Shown piece by piece: positions 18,824-27,771 of a stretch of DNA of 64,000 nt. The stretch is from Nonlabens xiamenensis (lineage in GTDB: Bacteria; Bacteroidota; Bacteroidia; Flavobacteriales; Flavobacteriaceae). Location of the stretch: NCBI RefSeq assembly GCF_003865345.1, contig NZ_RMVE01000001.1, positions 558,001-622,000 on the forward strand. Direction: 5' to 3'. The position numbers and the translations under genes are program-made. Position 1 is the stretch's first letter. The number at the start of each line of letters is the position of its first letter. The notes beneath the pieces are model-generated. The model had not been told where the DNA came from and searched no databases. It saw only the letters and a list, made by a program, of their open reading frames with translations.

Positions 18824-19533
18824 AAGGCAAAAACATATTAATCGTAGAGGACGAAGTCTTAATTGCGGCACAGATTAAACTGTATATCACCAGAAAAGGT
18901 TACCACTGTGTGGGTATGGCGACCAATTATAAAAAAAGCATGGAGATACTGGAACGTCAAGCAGTTGATCTCGTTCTGCTTGATATCAATATTCTGGGGG
19001 ATAAGTCAGGCATTGATATCGCCAGACAACTCAATGAGAATTACCAAATCCCCTTCATCTATCTCACCAGTTATACAGATGATGAAACCATCAAAGAGTT
19101 GGTAGAGACCAGCCCAATGGCCTACCTAAACAAACCTGTGAGTGAAGTTGGTCTCAACACTACATTGGATATCGCATTCAAACAGATAAAACAACAAAAC
19201 GGGCAACCCCATCGAATTATGATTGGTAAGACCCAGCATCAATTGGTGCCAGATGAAATTGATTATATCTTGGCAGACCATGTCTATGTAGAACTTCACA
19301 TGGGAGGTAATAAAAAGACATTGCGCAGTTCTTTGACCAAATTCCTCGAAAAATTCCCAGCGAATAAATTCATACGGATCAACCGCAGTACGGCGATCAA
19401 TCCTATGAAAATTAAAGAGCTAAACGGTAGAAAAGTCAAGATTGGTGACCAGGTATTTGCTATTTCTTCCAGCTATATGGAGCAGTTGGTCGATGTTTTG
19501 AATATTTCAGAACAAAAAGACGGTGATTCGTAA
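18820..19533 (+). CDS. LytTR-family response regulator
   Basis: Response regulator of 237 residues. The receiver domain (about 1-120) has the acidic pair Glu10-Asp11, phospho-acceptor Asp55 in LVLLDINILG, the TSYTDD switch region and Lys105 in YLNKP. The C-terminal LytTR DNA-binding domain (about 130-230) includes ILADHVYVELHMGG and FIRINRSTAINPMKI. It is the partner of the overlapping TPR kinase. Targets are unknown. A terminator follows about 105 bases downstream. Confidence 0.93.
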   Translation: MKGKNILIVEDEVLIAAQIKLYITRKGYHCVGMATNYKKSMEILERQAVDLVLLDINILGDKSGIDIARQLNENYQIPFIYLTSYTDDETIKELVETSPMAYLNKPVSEVGLNTTLDIAFKQIKQQNGQPHRIMIGKTQHQLVPDEIDYILADHVYVELHMGGNKKTLRSSLTKFLEKFPANKFIRINRSTAINPMKIKELNGRKVKIGDQVFAISSSYMEQLVDVLNISEQKDGDS

Positions 19534-19638
19534 CAATTTTTTGTGACCACTTCAAAATCTACATAGCTTCGTTACTGAGATGAGATAAAAATCATTTTAC
19601 AAGGGAAACGGTTTATTTGTTTAAACCAACTAATTAAG

Positions 19639-19672
19639 CCACTGTTTTGTAGGGGAAACAGTGGTTTTTTTT
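19639..19672 (+). terminator. Rho-independent terminator after the two-component system
   Basis: Perfect 9-bp stem CCACTGTTT / AAACAGTGG (19639-19647 and 19656-19664) with an 8-base loop, followed by eight T. Confidence 0.85.
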
Positions 19673-19768
19673 ATAAATTCTGCCACCATCATCTACTGGA
19701 GATAATAATCTACATCTCTTCTACCAACTTGTACTATCTTGCATCATGAGCCTATAATTCCATAGCTT

Positions 19769-20242
19769 ATGATCGAAATTGAGCGTAAATTTTTACTAAA
19801 GGATCCAGGGATTCTTCGTGATTTAGAAGGCAGTCGTGTGATCCAAGGATATCTTTCTTCAGATCCTGATCGAGCGGTGCGCATTAGGATAATTGGAGAT
19901 CAAGGTCTGCTCACTATAAAGGGAGCCAGCAGTGAAGACGGGCTCAGCCGCTATGAATGGGAAAGGAATATTGGTGTCAAAGATGCACAAGAACTTCTGA
20001 AGTTAAGTTTGCCCGGCGGCATCGATAAAACCAGATATAAAATCAAAGTGGATGCCCATACTTGGGAAGTTGACGCTTTTCACGGCCCCAATGAAGGACT
20101 GTTTCTGGCCGAAATTGAGCTCAATAGCACAACAGAAAAATTTGTCCGTCCCGATTGGTTAGGTGAAGAAGTTACCGGCCAGCGCCGCTTTTACAATGCC
20201 TATATCAATTCAAAGCCTTATTGCACCTGGGAAAATCTTTGA
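19769..20242 (+). CDS. CYTH-domain protein (triphosphate tunnel metalloenzyme)
   Basis: Protein of 157 residues with the CYTH signature EIERKFLL at the start (ExExK motif), RIRIIGDQGLLTIKG, and LAEIELNS later, all forming a beta-tunnel that binds triphosphate substrates and divalent metal. The bacterial members most often hydrolyse inorganic tripolyphosphate or make cAMP. The short length fits the simple NE0042-like phosphatase subgroup. It appears monocistronic. The family is certain, the substrate is not. Confidence 0.92.
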   Translation: MIEIERKFLLKDPGILRDLEGSRVIQGYLSSDPDRAVRIRIIGDQGLLTIKGASSEDGLSRYEWERNIGVKDAQELLKLSLPGGIDKTRYKIKVDAHTWEVDAFHGPNEGLFLAEIELNSTTEKFVRPDWLGEEVTGQRRFYNAYINSKPYCTWENL

Positions 20243-20705
20243 TGCTGCTCCTTTTTCAATAATTCTGGACGGCAAATCTGCTTCAAAGGAATCTGATTCC
20301 ATTCCACTTTTATAAAATGGTCAACATGTTCTACCAGTTGTTCAACATGCTTTAAACCAGATCGGATATCAATTACTGACAATAAATAATTTCAAACAGT
20401 ACATTTGAAGCAACCCTATGAAATATTCAATGGCTCAATAGACCCAATGACTCTATTCTGAAAGAAAATTAAGCCCACCTACGCAAAAAGCATATCGCTT
20501 ATTTCAACTGAATTTGTAAAAGAGAATATCCCAGGTGGATAAAACCGATGAATAAATGTGGCGATAAATAAACATTGTATTATCGGATCCGCTTGAAATT
20601 ATTCAGGTAGATAGGCTTGGCTTGTTGGGATTCCTTGGTAAAAAGCGTAGTGCTCGAGGTCAAGACGATAGGTGGACTGCCAAAGGAGAATATTCAAAAA
20701 AACTT
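20243..20705. other. 463-bp stretch with no convincing gene
   Basis: Lies between the 3' ends of the CYTH gene (+) and pbpC (-). A minus-strand frame 20218-20382 (54 codons from a TTG, no ATG, overlapping the CYTH 3' end) encodes a plausible helical peptide containing LKHVEQLVEHVDHF, and another open stretch runs from about 20693 to 20580 without a start codon. They are in different frames and are separated by stops. This could be a decayed minus-strand gene or chance. No terminator hairpin was found. Confidence 0.4.
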
Positions 20706-23045
20706 TTATTCAAAATTCACATATATACGAGTGTCGTGGCCGTCTTCATCCATGGCCGTGATCAACCTTCGACCTTTTTTACCCTTAATGGCTAATTCAT
20801 GAAAGTTTTTGGTGGTTCCCAGATATTCATCATCCATATACCAATATACCGAATGTTCTGGCGAAATATGGGCCAGCTTAAAAACCACCTTGTTATCCTT
20901 TCCTTCTACGTTTTTCGTCAGCGGAATACTCGTATTATGCATGGGTTGAATGAATTTCATTACCACCTGCTCCCCTGGAGTGCAATCTGCCCGATATTCA
21001 GGTAGTTTTTTATAATCCGGATGTGTTCTGGAATAATAATAGGACATTACAGCGGGTAGGACAAACCAGGGTTCATTTTGAATCTTCCCCAATGGCTCGC
21101 AATCAGCATTTACCTGAAATTCTCCTGAGGCATCCAAATGTATTTTTTTATGATACGGGCAAGGAGTAAACTTGGAGCCTACTGAGGGAATCCATTGCTT
21201 TTCTATCGGACAGATCGGACTGGCCAGATGACCCGATTGCTGACAGATATCGGCTTGTATCATATCATCGTATGGTGGATCAAACCATTTTGTGGTAGGC
21301 AGCCTGTTGAATAAGTCAAATAAGATGGGTGCTGCGCTGCCGATCCCAGTCATTTCTGCCCTACCTTCTCCATCTGCATTTCCGGTCCAAACTCCGATCA
21401 CATAGTCTGGAGTCACACCGATTGCCCAGGCATCTCGATTCCCAAAACTTGTTCCAGTTTTCCAAGCAATGTCCCGATCTGGATGAAAGAAGTGCCAAAC
21501 CTCCTCTCCAGCGGGTCGATTCACCTTTTTCATCGCTTCAAAACTGTGATAAATACTACCAGCTCCATAGATAGTAGGTTCCGCAGACCATGTTACTTCC
21601 GGTTTTTTATTGTTTAATCTATAGGATAGGTGGTCCATGATCTCAGGGTCATATTGGCTGCTATAAGTAGTGTAGTCCTGTAGCGTATTGGCCATAGCCA
21701 TATAAGCACGACTCATATCCCACAGGCTGCTTTCTCCACCACCTATGATAAGGCTTAGCCCATAAACTCCTGGGCCTCGATCAATATCACGCAATTGAAG
21801 CGTTTGTAATTTGTTATAAAATCTGGGAACACTGTGCTGCCTTAACATACGCACGGCCGGAACATTAAGCGATCGAGCCAAGGCTTGCGATGCGGGTACT
21901 GCTCCCTGATAGGTACGGTCATAATTTTCTGTGCTGAAACCGTCAATGACCGTGGGGATGTCTCTCACTAAGGTATGCGGGAGTAATTCGCCATGATCAA
22001 GCATGTTGGCATAAAGTAATGGCTTGAGTACACTACCTGTACTGCGAGGGGCTGTAATGATATCTACATCCTTTTGGTGATCGCTGGTGGTTGGTGCATT
22101 TCCGACATAGGCGGCTACAGACCTTTCTTTAACATTCAGGACCAGCATGGCGACATTGTTCACACCGTTTTGTTGCAAGATGGCATGATGATTAGCTACA
22201 ATGCTATTGACTTGCTCTTGCATCTGGTGGTCGATACTGGTACGCATCTTGGTTGAGCCATGTTCCTTTAAAACACGTTGAAGCAAATGTGGAGCAAGTT
22301 GAGGAACCTTAAAATCTTTGGTGGGCATCTCTTCAGAAATGGCCAGTTCATAATCCATAGCGGTTAAAATACCCTCTTGATGCATTTTTAAAAGCAGTTG
22401 ATCACGTTTGTCTTTCAAATCACTTTCTCTTCTTCCTGGATAGATCAGTCCAGGAGCATTGGGTAAAACAGCCAGGACAGCACTTTCAGCCCAACTCAGT
22501 TCGTGAGGTTTTCTTCCAAAATACCTCCAGGCCGCCATCTCCAGCCCTACCACATTCCCTCCATAAGGTGCGTGTGAAGCATAAAGTTCAAGGATTTCTT
22601 TTTTGGATAGTTTCCATTCCAAACGGGTAGCCCAGATCAATTCGATAAATTTTTCGGTATAAGTTCGATCACGCTTTCGCGAAAGACGAATAACCTGTTG
22701 GGTAATGGTACTCCCACCACGCACCACTTCTCCCGCCGAAATATTATCTGACATTGCCTTAACAATCGCCACTGGATTAAAGCCTGGGTGCTCGTAGAAA
22801 TGCGCGTCTTCGTATTGCAGCAAGGCCTGCTCGTATCTGTAGGGAACGCTGTCCACGGCTGGAAAGCGCCACTGGTCATCCTGGGCGATATGGGCATCTA
22901 GAAGTCGGCCATTGCGGCTTTCAATCACCGTGGAATAAGGAGCGTTAAATAATTGCTCCGGTAAGCAGAAGATATACCATACCAATAAAATGGCAGCCAC
23001 CGCCAATTTGATTTTGTGCCGGAACAACAACCGCTTTATACGCAT
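20706..23045 (-). CDS. pbpC: Penicillin-binding protein 1C
   Basis: Bifunctional class A PBP of 779 residues, acting at the cytoplasmic-membrane outer face in peptidoglycan synthesis. One transmembrane helix (about 12-28); a GT51 transglycosylase domain with EDAHFYEHPGFN (catalytic Glu79) and RGGSTITQQVIRL; a transpeptidase domain with RSTGSVLKPLLY (SxxK), ARSLNVPAVR (SxN) and WKTGTSFGNRDAW (KTG); and a C-terminal BiPBP_C-like beta domain. Residues 121-125 (LSRKR), right after the QQV motif, come from a palindromic repeat copy. The alpha-2-macroglobulin gene that often accompanies pbpC is not adjacent. Confidence 0.95.
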   Translation of the reverse strand: MRIKRLLFRHKIKLAVAAILLVWYIFCLPEQLFNAPYSTVIESRNGRLLDAHIAQDDQWRFPAVDSVPYRYEQALLQYEDAHFYEHPGFNPVAIVKAMSDNISAGEVVRGGSTITQQVIRLSRKRDRTYTEKFIELIWATRLEWKLSKKEILELYASHAPYGGNVVGLEMAAWRYFGRKPHELSWAESAVLAVLPNAPGLIYPGRRESDLKDKRDQLLLKMHQEGILTAMDYELAISEEMPTKDFKVPQLAPHLLQRVLKEHGSTKMRTSIDHQMQEQVNSIVANHHAILQQNGVNNVAMLVLNVKERSVAAYVGNAPTTSDHQKDVDIITAPRSTGSVLKPLLYANMLDHGELLPHTLVRDIPTVIDGFSTENYDRTYQGAVPASQALARSLNVPAVRMLRQHSVPRFYNKLQTLQLRDIDRGPGVYGLSLIIGGGESSLWDMSRAYMAMANTLQDYTTYSSQYDPEIMDHLSYRLNNKKPEVTWSAEPTIYGAGSIYHSFEAMKKVNRPAGEEVWHFFHPDRDIAWKTGTSFGNRDAWAIGVTPDYVIGVWTGNADGEGRAEMTGIGSAAPILFDLFNRLPTTKWFDPPYDDMIQADICQQSGHLASPICPIEKQWIPSVGSKFTPCPYHKKIHLDASGEFQVNADCEPLGKIQNEPWFVLPAVMSYYYSRTHPDYKKLPEYRADCTPGEQVVMKFIQPMHNTSIPLTKNVEGKDNKVVFKLAHISPEHSVYWYMDDEYLGTTKNFHELAIKGKKGRRLITAMDEDGHDTRIYVNFE
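22674..22685. repeat. Palindromic repeat copy 3 (12-bp core, one arm degraded)
   Basis: CGCTTTCGCGAAAG followed by A: the 12-bp core is perfect and one outer arm is changed. Within pbpC it is read as LSRKR. Confidence 0.85.
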
Positions 23046-23112
23046 GGTTAGTTGATTATTTGTGGTGATGATTGATGTCCAAGATACCCGATTTCCAACT
23101 CCTGTACAATAT

Positions 23113-23901
23113 TTATGTAACGGTGAATGGGAAAACGATGGACTGGATACGCTTACCTACTGATGCTGATTGGTGATCAAATTTAGGCAGGGATATGCCC
23201 ATTTGTCGGGCCGCCTCCTGATAATAGGATTCCTTTGGCTCGTGTGGAATACTAATTCCGTGAACCAATTTGGGTAATTCCTCTTGATCAATAATTTGTT
23301 TGATCATCTTTATAAGCGCTGATCTTTCTACCAGATTGACAGGAGCATCAGGATTGGAAAGATCCTGACGTCCGGATAAATAAGTGACAGGATGCCTGTT
23401 CCCTCCAATTAAACCGCCTGGCCTGATGATACAATATTGCGCAGTCATCTCTTGGATTACTTCTTCGGCGGCGATCAGTTGTTGAGCATTAGACGAACTA
23501 GCATTGGGCAAGTCTTCTTCAGTGTAAATAGGAAATGCTGCGGTATCCTTAAAAACACTAGTGCTCGAGATAAAGATGGTTTGCGGTATATCATACGCGC
23601 GAGCAAAGCTCATTAACATCTTCATGCGATAGGCAAAGTCACTTGCTGGATTTTGACGTAAACCCGGCGGAATGTCAATCAATAGGATATCCAAGCCTTG
23701 GAGAAAAACCTGAAGATCCCCCAGGATTTTTTTCTCTTGAACATCGATCATGACCGACTGAATTCCCTGTCGCTCCAATGCATCGAGCGTCTGCCTATCT
23801 CTGGACGTGCCTCTTACATCAAATCCTGCTATGGACAATTCAACAGCTAGGGGTTTACCCAACCAACCACAGCCCAGTATGCCAATGGTTTTTTTACTCA
23901 T
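23113..23901 (-). CDS. Rossmann-fold NAD(P)-dependent epimerase-like protein (YeeZ-like)
   Basis: Protein of 262 residues beginning with a nucleotide-binding glycine motif IGILGCGWLGKPLA, then TSRDRQTL (pyrophosphate or ribose contacts), FISSTSVF in the middle and YCIIRPGGLIGGNRHP, typical of atypical short-chain dehydrogenases of the YeeZ group. A usual YxxxK catalytic pair is not evident. It overlaps the upstream M28 peptidase gene by 8 bases and precedes pbpC by 67, so the three form a probable operon. Substrate unknown. Confidence 0.85.
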   Translation of the reverse strand: MSKKTIGILGCGWLGKPLAVELSIAGFDVRGTSRDRQTLDALERQGIQSVMIDVQEKKILGDLQVFLQGLDILLIDIPPGLRQNPASDFAYRMKMLMSFARAYDIPQTIFISSTSVFKDTAAFPIYTEEDLPNASSSNAQQLIAAEEVIQEMTAQYCIIRPGGLIGGNRHPVTYLSGRQDLSNPDAPVNLVERSALIKMIKQIIDQEELPKLVHGISIPHEPKESYYQEAARQMGISLPKFDHQSASVGKRIQSIVFPFTVT

Positions 23902-26290
23902 TTTGTAGAACAGAGTCAGCTGCCATTTCTGGGCGTGAAAGCCTAAGGTAGCGCTTTCTCAACACGGCATCATTCAATACAAACGGCATACTCATTTCGT
24001 CACGGTCTCTTCGGCGCACGTCCAGTTCGCTATGGTTGAACAAGTCAAACGAAGCGGCATAAAATTGAAGTTCTGGTGCTGTTTGGGCATCAAAAACCAA
24101 TTCAAGCTCAAGGGGCTCATTATCTTTGATATAATAACTCAGCATTCTATTGCCATACCTATTGGGGAATGCCTTTCCAGAGTTTTTGTCTTTATAAGCT
24201 GGTTTTCCGTTGACGCTGGCATCCTCAAATTGAAATTCTTCATCAGCAAAAATCTCCAAACGTTGGACGGGACTCTTGCTATGCACCTTCAACACTACCC
24301 GTCGTAGATCCTGATATACCGTATCTATAAGTTTTTGGAGCTCTAATTTTGGCAAGCTGATATATTCAGCGGGAACCGCATAGCTGAATCCGGTTCCGTA
24401 TTTGGAGTCGATGGTGTTTTTATTCAATTGTTCAGCCGTGGTCGGATCTTCACCCAATTTTGATTTGGTCCAATCTCCCAAAGCTCGATCATAGGTGGCC
24501 CATTGGGCCTGTTCCTGGTCCTGATCAACTACATAAACCAGACTGGTAGGTTTGGGTTGTTGTGGGGAGAATTCCGCTTTCGCGAAAGCGAGACCTACAC
24601 AAACAATGGTAATTAACAATGAAATTCCTGCCAGCAGCCCTTTTTTGCGATAATGCCCAAAAATCGGAACGAGCAAACCAAAAAGTAGGGCAGTCAAAAT
24701 AGCTGCAACAAATAATATTTTCATACCCAAAGCCACTGGGAAAGCTTTGATAAACGGGCTGAAAATAAAAATGGCTGGTACTGCCAGCAACACCAATATT
24801 ACATAGCTGGGGCGTTTTTTGTAAATATTAAGCCAGAGCATGAGCAAGCCCGCAAATAATGGAATGACAAAAAAACCTGCTCCTGGAAGGAATACATTGG
24901 GGATCAGGCCACCTTCACCAACGGGAAAAGCGATCAGTAAGCAAATGAGCCACAGTACAATTAATGGAGCTACACTTAGGCTGGCTATGCGATCGCGATG
25001 ATAAAACTTGTGATATAAATAAAAGGAAACACTCAGGGACATAAATACCGCACAAGCGATTAACCAATATCCATTGTACGGAAAACCATGCACCTGATCT
25101 ATATAAAAGTCGGTTTGTGCGATCATTTTCCAGGCATAATAGGGAAGTACAAACCCCAGCACCAGACTGCCCAAAAATGGAATGAATCCGCCAAAAAGGT
25201 GTTTGAGTTGGATGCGATTTTTCTTTACCCCTAAAACGATGAGGAACAACAAGGTTAAACCTGCAACAATGATGAGCGCAGCCAGCCATGAAAAAGGAAA
25301 GGTCATCATTTTCACCAAGGGCATGGGGAAATAAACCAGATCATCTCCCTTGTCCACTTTGAGATCCGATTGCATGTCAATGGATGAAAAATGCGACAAT
25401 AGGGGCATCAGATAAGCGCCTTGATGTGCCAAGGTGTTGCGGTCCAAACGTTCATAGTTATCCAGCTCTGTATGGTAATCATAATGATCTCCTATAAATG
25501 CAAAATTAAGTCCGTTGATATCGCCGTCTTCTCTAAACACGGTAAGATCAGTATCGTTGGGAATCATTTGATAAATACTGTAGGCCAGCGAATTGGCGAC
25601 GGGGTAATCCACTCCTGCAACACTAAATTCCTCTATGATTTTGCGGTTCCCACCATTAGTTTCTACCAACATATAACTGGGGCCACCACTCCCACGGGCT
25701 TCAAAATTGAGTACGAGAGAAACATCCTTGGCCCAGGGATGTTGATTAACAAAGAGTTCAGCACCGTTTAAACCCAGTTCTTCGGCATCGGTAATACAAA
25801 TGATAATGTCGTTTTCTGGGGTTTGATTTTGTGCTAGATAAGCCCTCACACCCTCTAGAATGGTGGCTACGCCGCTGCCTGCATCACTAGCGCCATAGCT
25901 AGAATGCGGATCGCTGTCATAATGGCTTAGCAACAATAAAGCATTCTCGTTGGACCTGGACCCTTTGATCCGCGCCAAAATATTCGTGGGTCGGGCCATG
26001 TTTCCCCAGCGATCCAGGGTAGTGCCTTCTTGCAATTCAGTCTTCAGCCCCATTTCTTCCAGGGTTTGCACAATATAGTCCCTGACCTTGTCATGGGCTG
26101 TACTGCCTACGAAATGAGGTTCCTGGGAGATGGCTTGCACGTGCTCTAGGGCACGTGCCGTGGACCATTGGGTTTTGGGTACGTCCTGCTTGACCTTTGA
26201 AGATGGTGTCTGACTATAAAAGGCATACCAAACCATTATAATTATAGCAAGAAATGAAATGGCCGAGGTAAAATGGGATTTGGGCCTCAT
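23894..26290 (-). CDS. M28-family membrane metallopeptidase
   Basis: Zinc aminopeptidase-like protein of 798 residues with an N-terminal membrane anchor (about 10-25), an M28 domain (about 60-310), and roughly eight or nine hydrophobic helices (about 330-580) before a C-terminal soluble domain. Metal-site motifs are LLLSHYDSDPHSSYGASDAGSG (His, Asp), ITDAEELGLNGAE (Glu pair), NFEARGSGG and a final DHYDYHTELDN. The ATG at 26288-26290 is chosen because it directly precedes the anchor; the frame is open further to 26395. Architecture resembles the vacuolar membrane protease type. An AFAKA segment in the membrane part is palindrome-encoded. Confidence 0.9.
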   Translation of the reverse strand: MRPKSHFTSAISFLAIIIMVWYAFYSQTPSSKVKQDVPKTQWSTARALEHVQAISQEPHFVGSTAHDKVRDYIVQTLEEMGLKTELQEGTTLDRWGNMARPTNILARIKGSRSNENALLLLSHYDSDPHSSYGASDAGSGVATILEGVRAYLAQNQTPENDIIICITDAEELGLNGAELFVNQHPWAKDVSLVLNFEARGSGGPSYMLVETNGGNRKIIEEFSVAGVDYPVANSLAYSIYQMIPNDTDLTVFREDGDINGLNFAFIGDHYDYHTELDNYERLDRNTLAHQGAYLMPLLSHFSSIDMQSDLKVDKGDDLVYFPMPLVKMMTFPFSWLAALIIVAGLTLLFLIVLGVKKNRIQLKHLFGGFIPFLGSLVLGFVLPYYAWKMIAQTDFYIDQVHGFPYNGYWLIACAVFMSLSVSFYLYHKFYHRDRIASLSVAPLIVLWLICLLIAFPVGEGGLIPNVFLPGAGFFVIPLFAGLLMLWLNIYKKRPSYVILVLLAVPAIFIFSPFIKAFPVALGMKILFVAAILTALLFGLLVPIFGHYRKKGLLAGISLLITIVCVGLAFAKAEFSPQQPKPTSLVYVVDQDQEQAQWATYDRALGDWTKSKLGEDPTTAEQLNKNTIDSKYGTGFSYAVPAEYISLPKLELQKLIDTVYQDLRRVVLKVHSKSPVQRLEIFADEEFQFEDASVNGKPAYKDKNSGKAFPNRYGNRMLSYYIKDNEPLELELVFDAQTAPELQFYAASFDLFNHSELDVRRRDRDEMSMPFVLNDAVLRKRYLRLSRPEMAADSVLQNE
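24575..24590. repeat. Palindromic repeat copy 4 (16 bp, perfect)
   Basis: CGCTTTCGCGAAAGCG in the minus-strand M28 peptidase gene, read as AFAKA at the end of the last hydrophobic helix. Confidence 0.9.
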
Positions 26291-26466
26291 GGTTGTTATT
26301 TTAGATAGGCGAAAGTTACTAAATTTATAGGTTGGCTGCTTCTTTGTTCGATCCTGATCTTGGCGAGAAAAATGATTATACATCCGTATTGACATGTTCA
26401 GAGAGCGCTAGTGGATGTCTTCCAATATTTTGCCTGCTCTGGTATAGGTTTCTCTAGGGGAAATAC

Positions 26467-26474
26467 TACCTTTG
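26467..26474 (+). promoter_or_regulatory. Predicted promoter -7 element of the flavin reductase-like gene
   Basis: TACCTTTG matches TAnnTTTG, 20 bases before the GTG at 26495. It lies inside the longer open frame that begins at 26411, so the true start must be downstream of it. Confidence 0.5.
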
Positions 26475-26494
26475 AAATCTTATTTGTGAGACCT

Positions 26495-27346
26495 GTGAAA
26501 ATTGATCCTAAAGACATAAAAACTGCTCAGCTGCACGGCATTATGTTGGGGGCAGTACAGCCCAGACCTATCGCTTTTGCCAGTACGGTAGATGCTGAGG
26601 GAAGGGTCAACCTTTCTCCCTATTCATTTTTCAATGTTTTTAGTGCTAATCCACCAGTGATGATTTTTTCCCCAGCCAGACGTGTGAGGGATAACACGAT
26701 CAAACATACGTTGGTCAATGCACAAAACACTAAGGAAGTGGTGATCAATATTGTCAATTATGAGATCGTCCAGCAAATGTCTTTGAGTAGCACAGAATAT
26801 GCCGAGGGGGTCAATGAATTTGAGAAGTCAGGACTTACCGAGGTTCCCAGTGAGGTGGTAAAGCCGCCCAGGGTCGCAGAAAGCCCGGTCCAGTTTGAAT
26901 GTAAAGTAAAGGAAGTGGTGGAGTTGGGCCAGGAAGGCGGTGCAGGTAATCTGATTATTTGCGAAGTGGTGATGGTTCATGTCAACGATGCAGTATTGGA
27001 CGATCAGGGTAAGATTGACCCTTTTAAAATCGATACGGTAGCTAGAATGGGTGGCAATTGGTATTGTCGTTCAAAGGATGCCATGTTTGAAGTTCCCAAA
27101 CCTTTGTCCAGCTTGGGTGTGGGTGTGGACGCCATTCCCTCACATGCCAGAAACAGTGACGTGTTGACTGGTAATGACCTTGGGAAATTAGGAAACGTCG
27201 AGCAGGTGCCAGATCAGGAGGAGGTGATCGCTTTCGCGAAAGCGGAACAAGCCTATGACCTGAAATTAGAAGAAAAACACATGAGAGCCAAGGAGCGGAT
27301 CGCTAAAGGTGAATTGCTAGAGGCTTGGAAATATTTATTATTATAG
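26495..27346 (+). CDS. Flavin reductase-like (split-barrel FMN-binding) protein
   Basis: FMN-binding split-barrel protein, 283 residues from the GTG at 26495 (MKIDPKDIKTAQLHG by homology of the start; GTG 26486 is an alternative). Family motifs are GAVQPRPIAFAST, NLSPYSFFNVFSANPP, FSPARRVRDNT and later ARMGGNWYCR. Such proteins reduce flavins with NAD(P)H or act as flavoprotein oxidoreductases. The cofactor and partner are not determined. Near the C-terminus AFAKA is palindrome-encoded. The next gene begins 3 bases after the stop. Confidence 0.88.
   Translation: MKIDPKDIKTAQLHGIMLGAVQPRPIAFASTVDAEGRVNLSPYSFFNVFSANPPVMIFSPARRVRDNTIKHTLVNAQNTKEVVINIVNYEIVQQMSLSSTEYAEGVNEFEKSGLTEVPSEVVKPPRVAESPVQFECKVKEVVELGQEGGAGNLIICEVVMVHVNDAVLDDQGKIDPFKIDTVARMGGNWYCRSKDAMFEVPKPLSSLGVGVDAIPSHARNSDVLTGNDLGKLGNVEQVPDQEEVIAFAKAEQAYDLKLEEKHMRAKERIAKGELLEAWKYLLL
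27229..27244. repeat. Palindromic repeat copy 5 (16 bp, perfect)
   Basis: CGCTTTCGCGAAAGCG near the 3' end of the flavin reductase-like gene, read as AFAKA. Confidence 0.9.
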
Positions 27347-27349
27347 ACT

Positions 27350-27724
27350 ATGGAAGTACAAGGAAAGATTAAATTGATAGGAGAAACCAAGACGTATGGT
27401 TCCAATGGTTTCCAAAAAAGAGAGTTAGTCGTTACTACTGAAGAGCAATATCCACAGCACCTGATGATTGAGTTTGTTCAGGACAAAACCAGCTTGTTGG
27501 ACGCATATAATGTAGGAGATGCCGTAAAAGTTGGTATTAACCTAAGAGGTCGCGAGTGGCAGAGTCCGCAGGGAGAGATCAAATATTTTAATTCCATTGC
27601 TGGATGGCGCATAGAAAAGGTAGGCGCAGGCGCACCGCAAGGAGCGCCAGAGGTGCCACCTTTTGACGAGTACGAGCCGGTATCTAATTCCAAGGATGAA
27701 GATCACGATGATCTTCCGTTCTAA
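27350..27724 (+). CDS. DUF3127-domain protein
   Basis: Protein of 124 residues. An OB-fold-like core (about 1-85, including VQGKIKLIGETKTYGSNGF and KVGINLRGREW) is followed by a flexible Gly/Ala/Pro linker and a very acidic end, EDHDDLPF. That tail closely resembles the DDDIPF tip by which single-stranded DNA-binding protein recruits partners, so a DNA-metabolism role is a reasonable inference. Function of DUF3127 itself is not established. It is 3 bases downstream of the flavin reductase-like gene, and a terminator follows immediately. Confidence 0.88.
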   Translation: MEVQGKIKLIGETKTYGSNGFQKRELVVTTEEQYPQHLMIEFVQDKTSLLDAYNVGDAVKVGINLRGREWQSPQGEIKYFNSIAGWRIEKVGAGAPQGAPEVPPFDEYEPVSNSKDEDHDDLPF

Positions 27725-27731
27725 AACTGAC

Positions 27732-27759
27732 AAACCAGGTGATTTCACCTGGTTTTTTT
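27732..27759 (+). terminator. Rho-independent terminator after the DUF3127 gene
   Basis: Perfect 10-bp stem AAACCAGGTG / CACCTGGTTT (27732-27741 and 27746-27755), 4-base loop, seven T. Confidence 0.88.
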
Positions 27760-27771
27760 ATATCCTATAAC

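Noticed and set aside
20617-20802. Plus-strand ORF of 61 codons before pbpC
   Set aside because: It overlaps the pbpC 3' end on the opposite strand and has no promoter or family resemblance.
24915-25289. Minus-strand ORF of 124 codons within the M28 gene
   Set aside because: Alternative frame over the transmembrane segment of the real gene.
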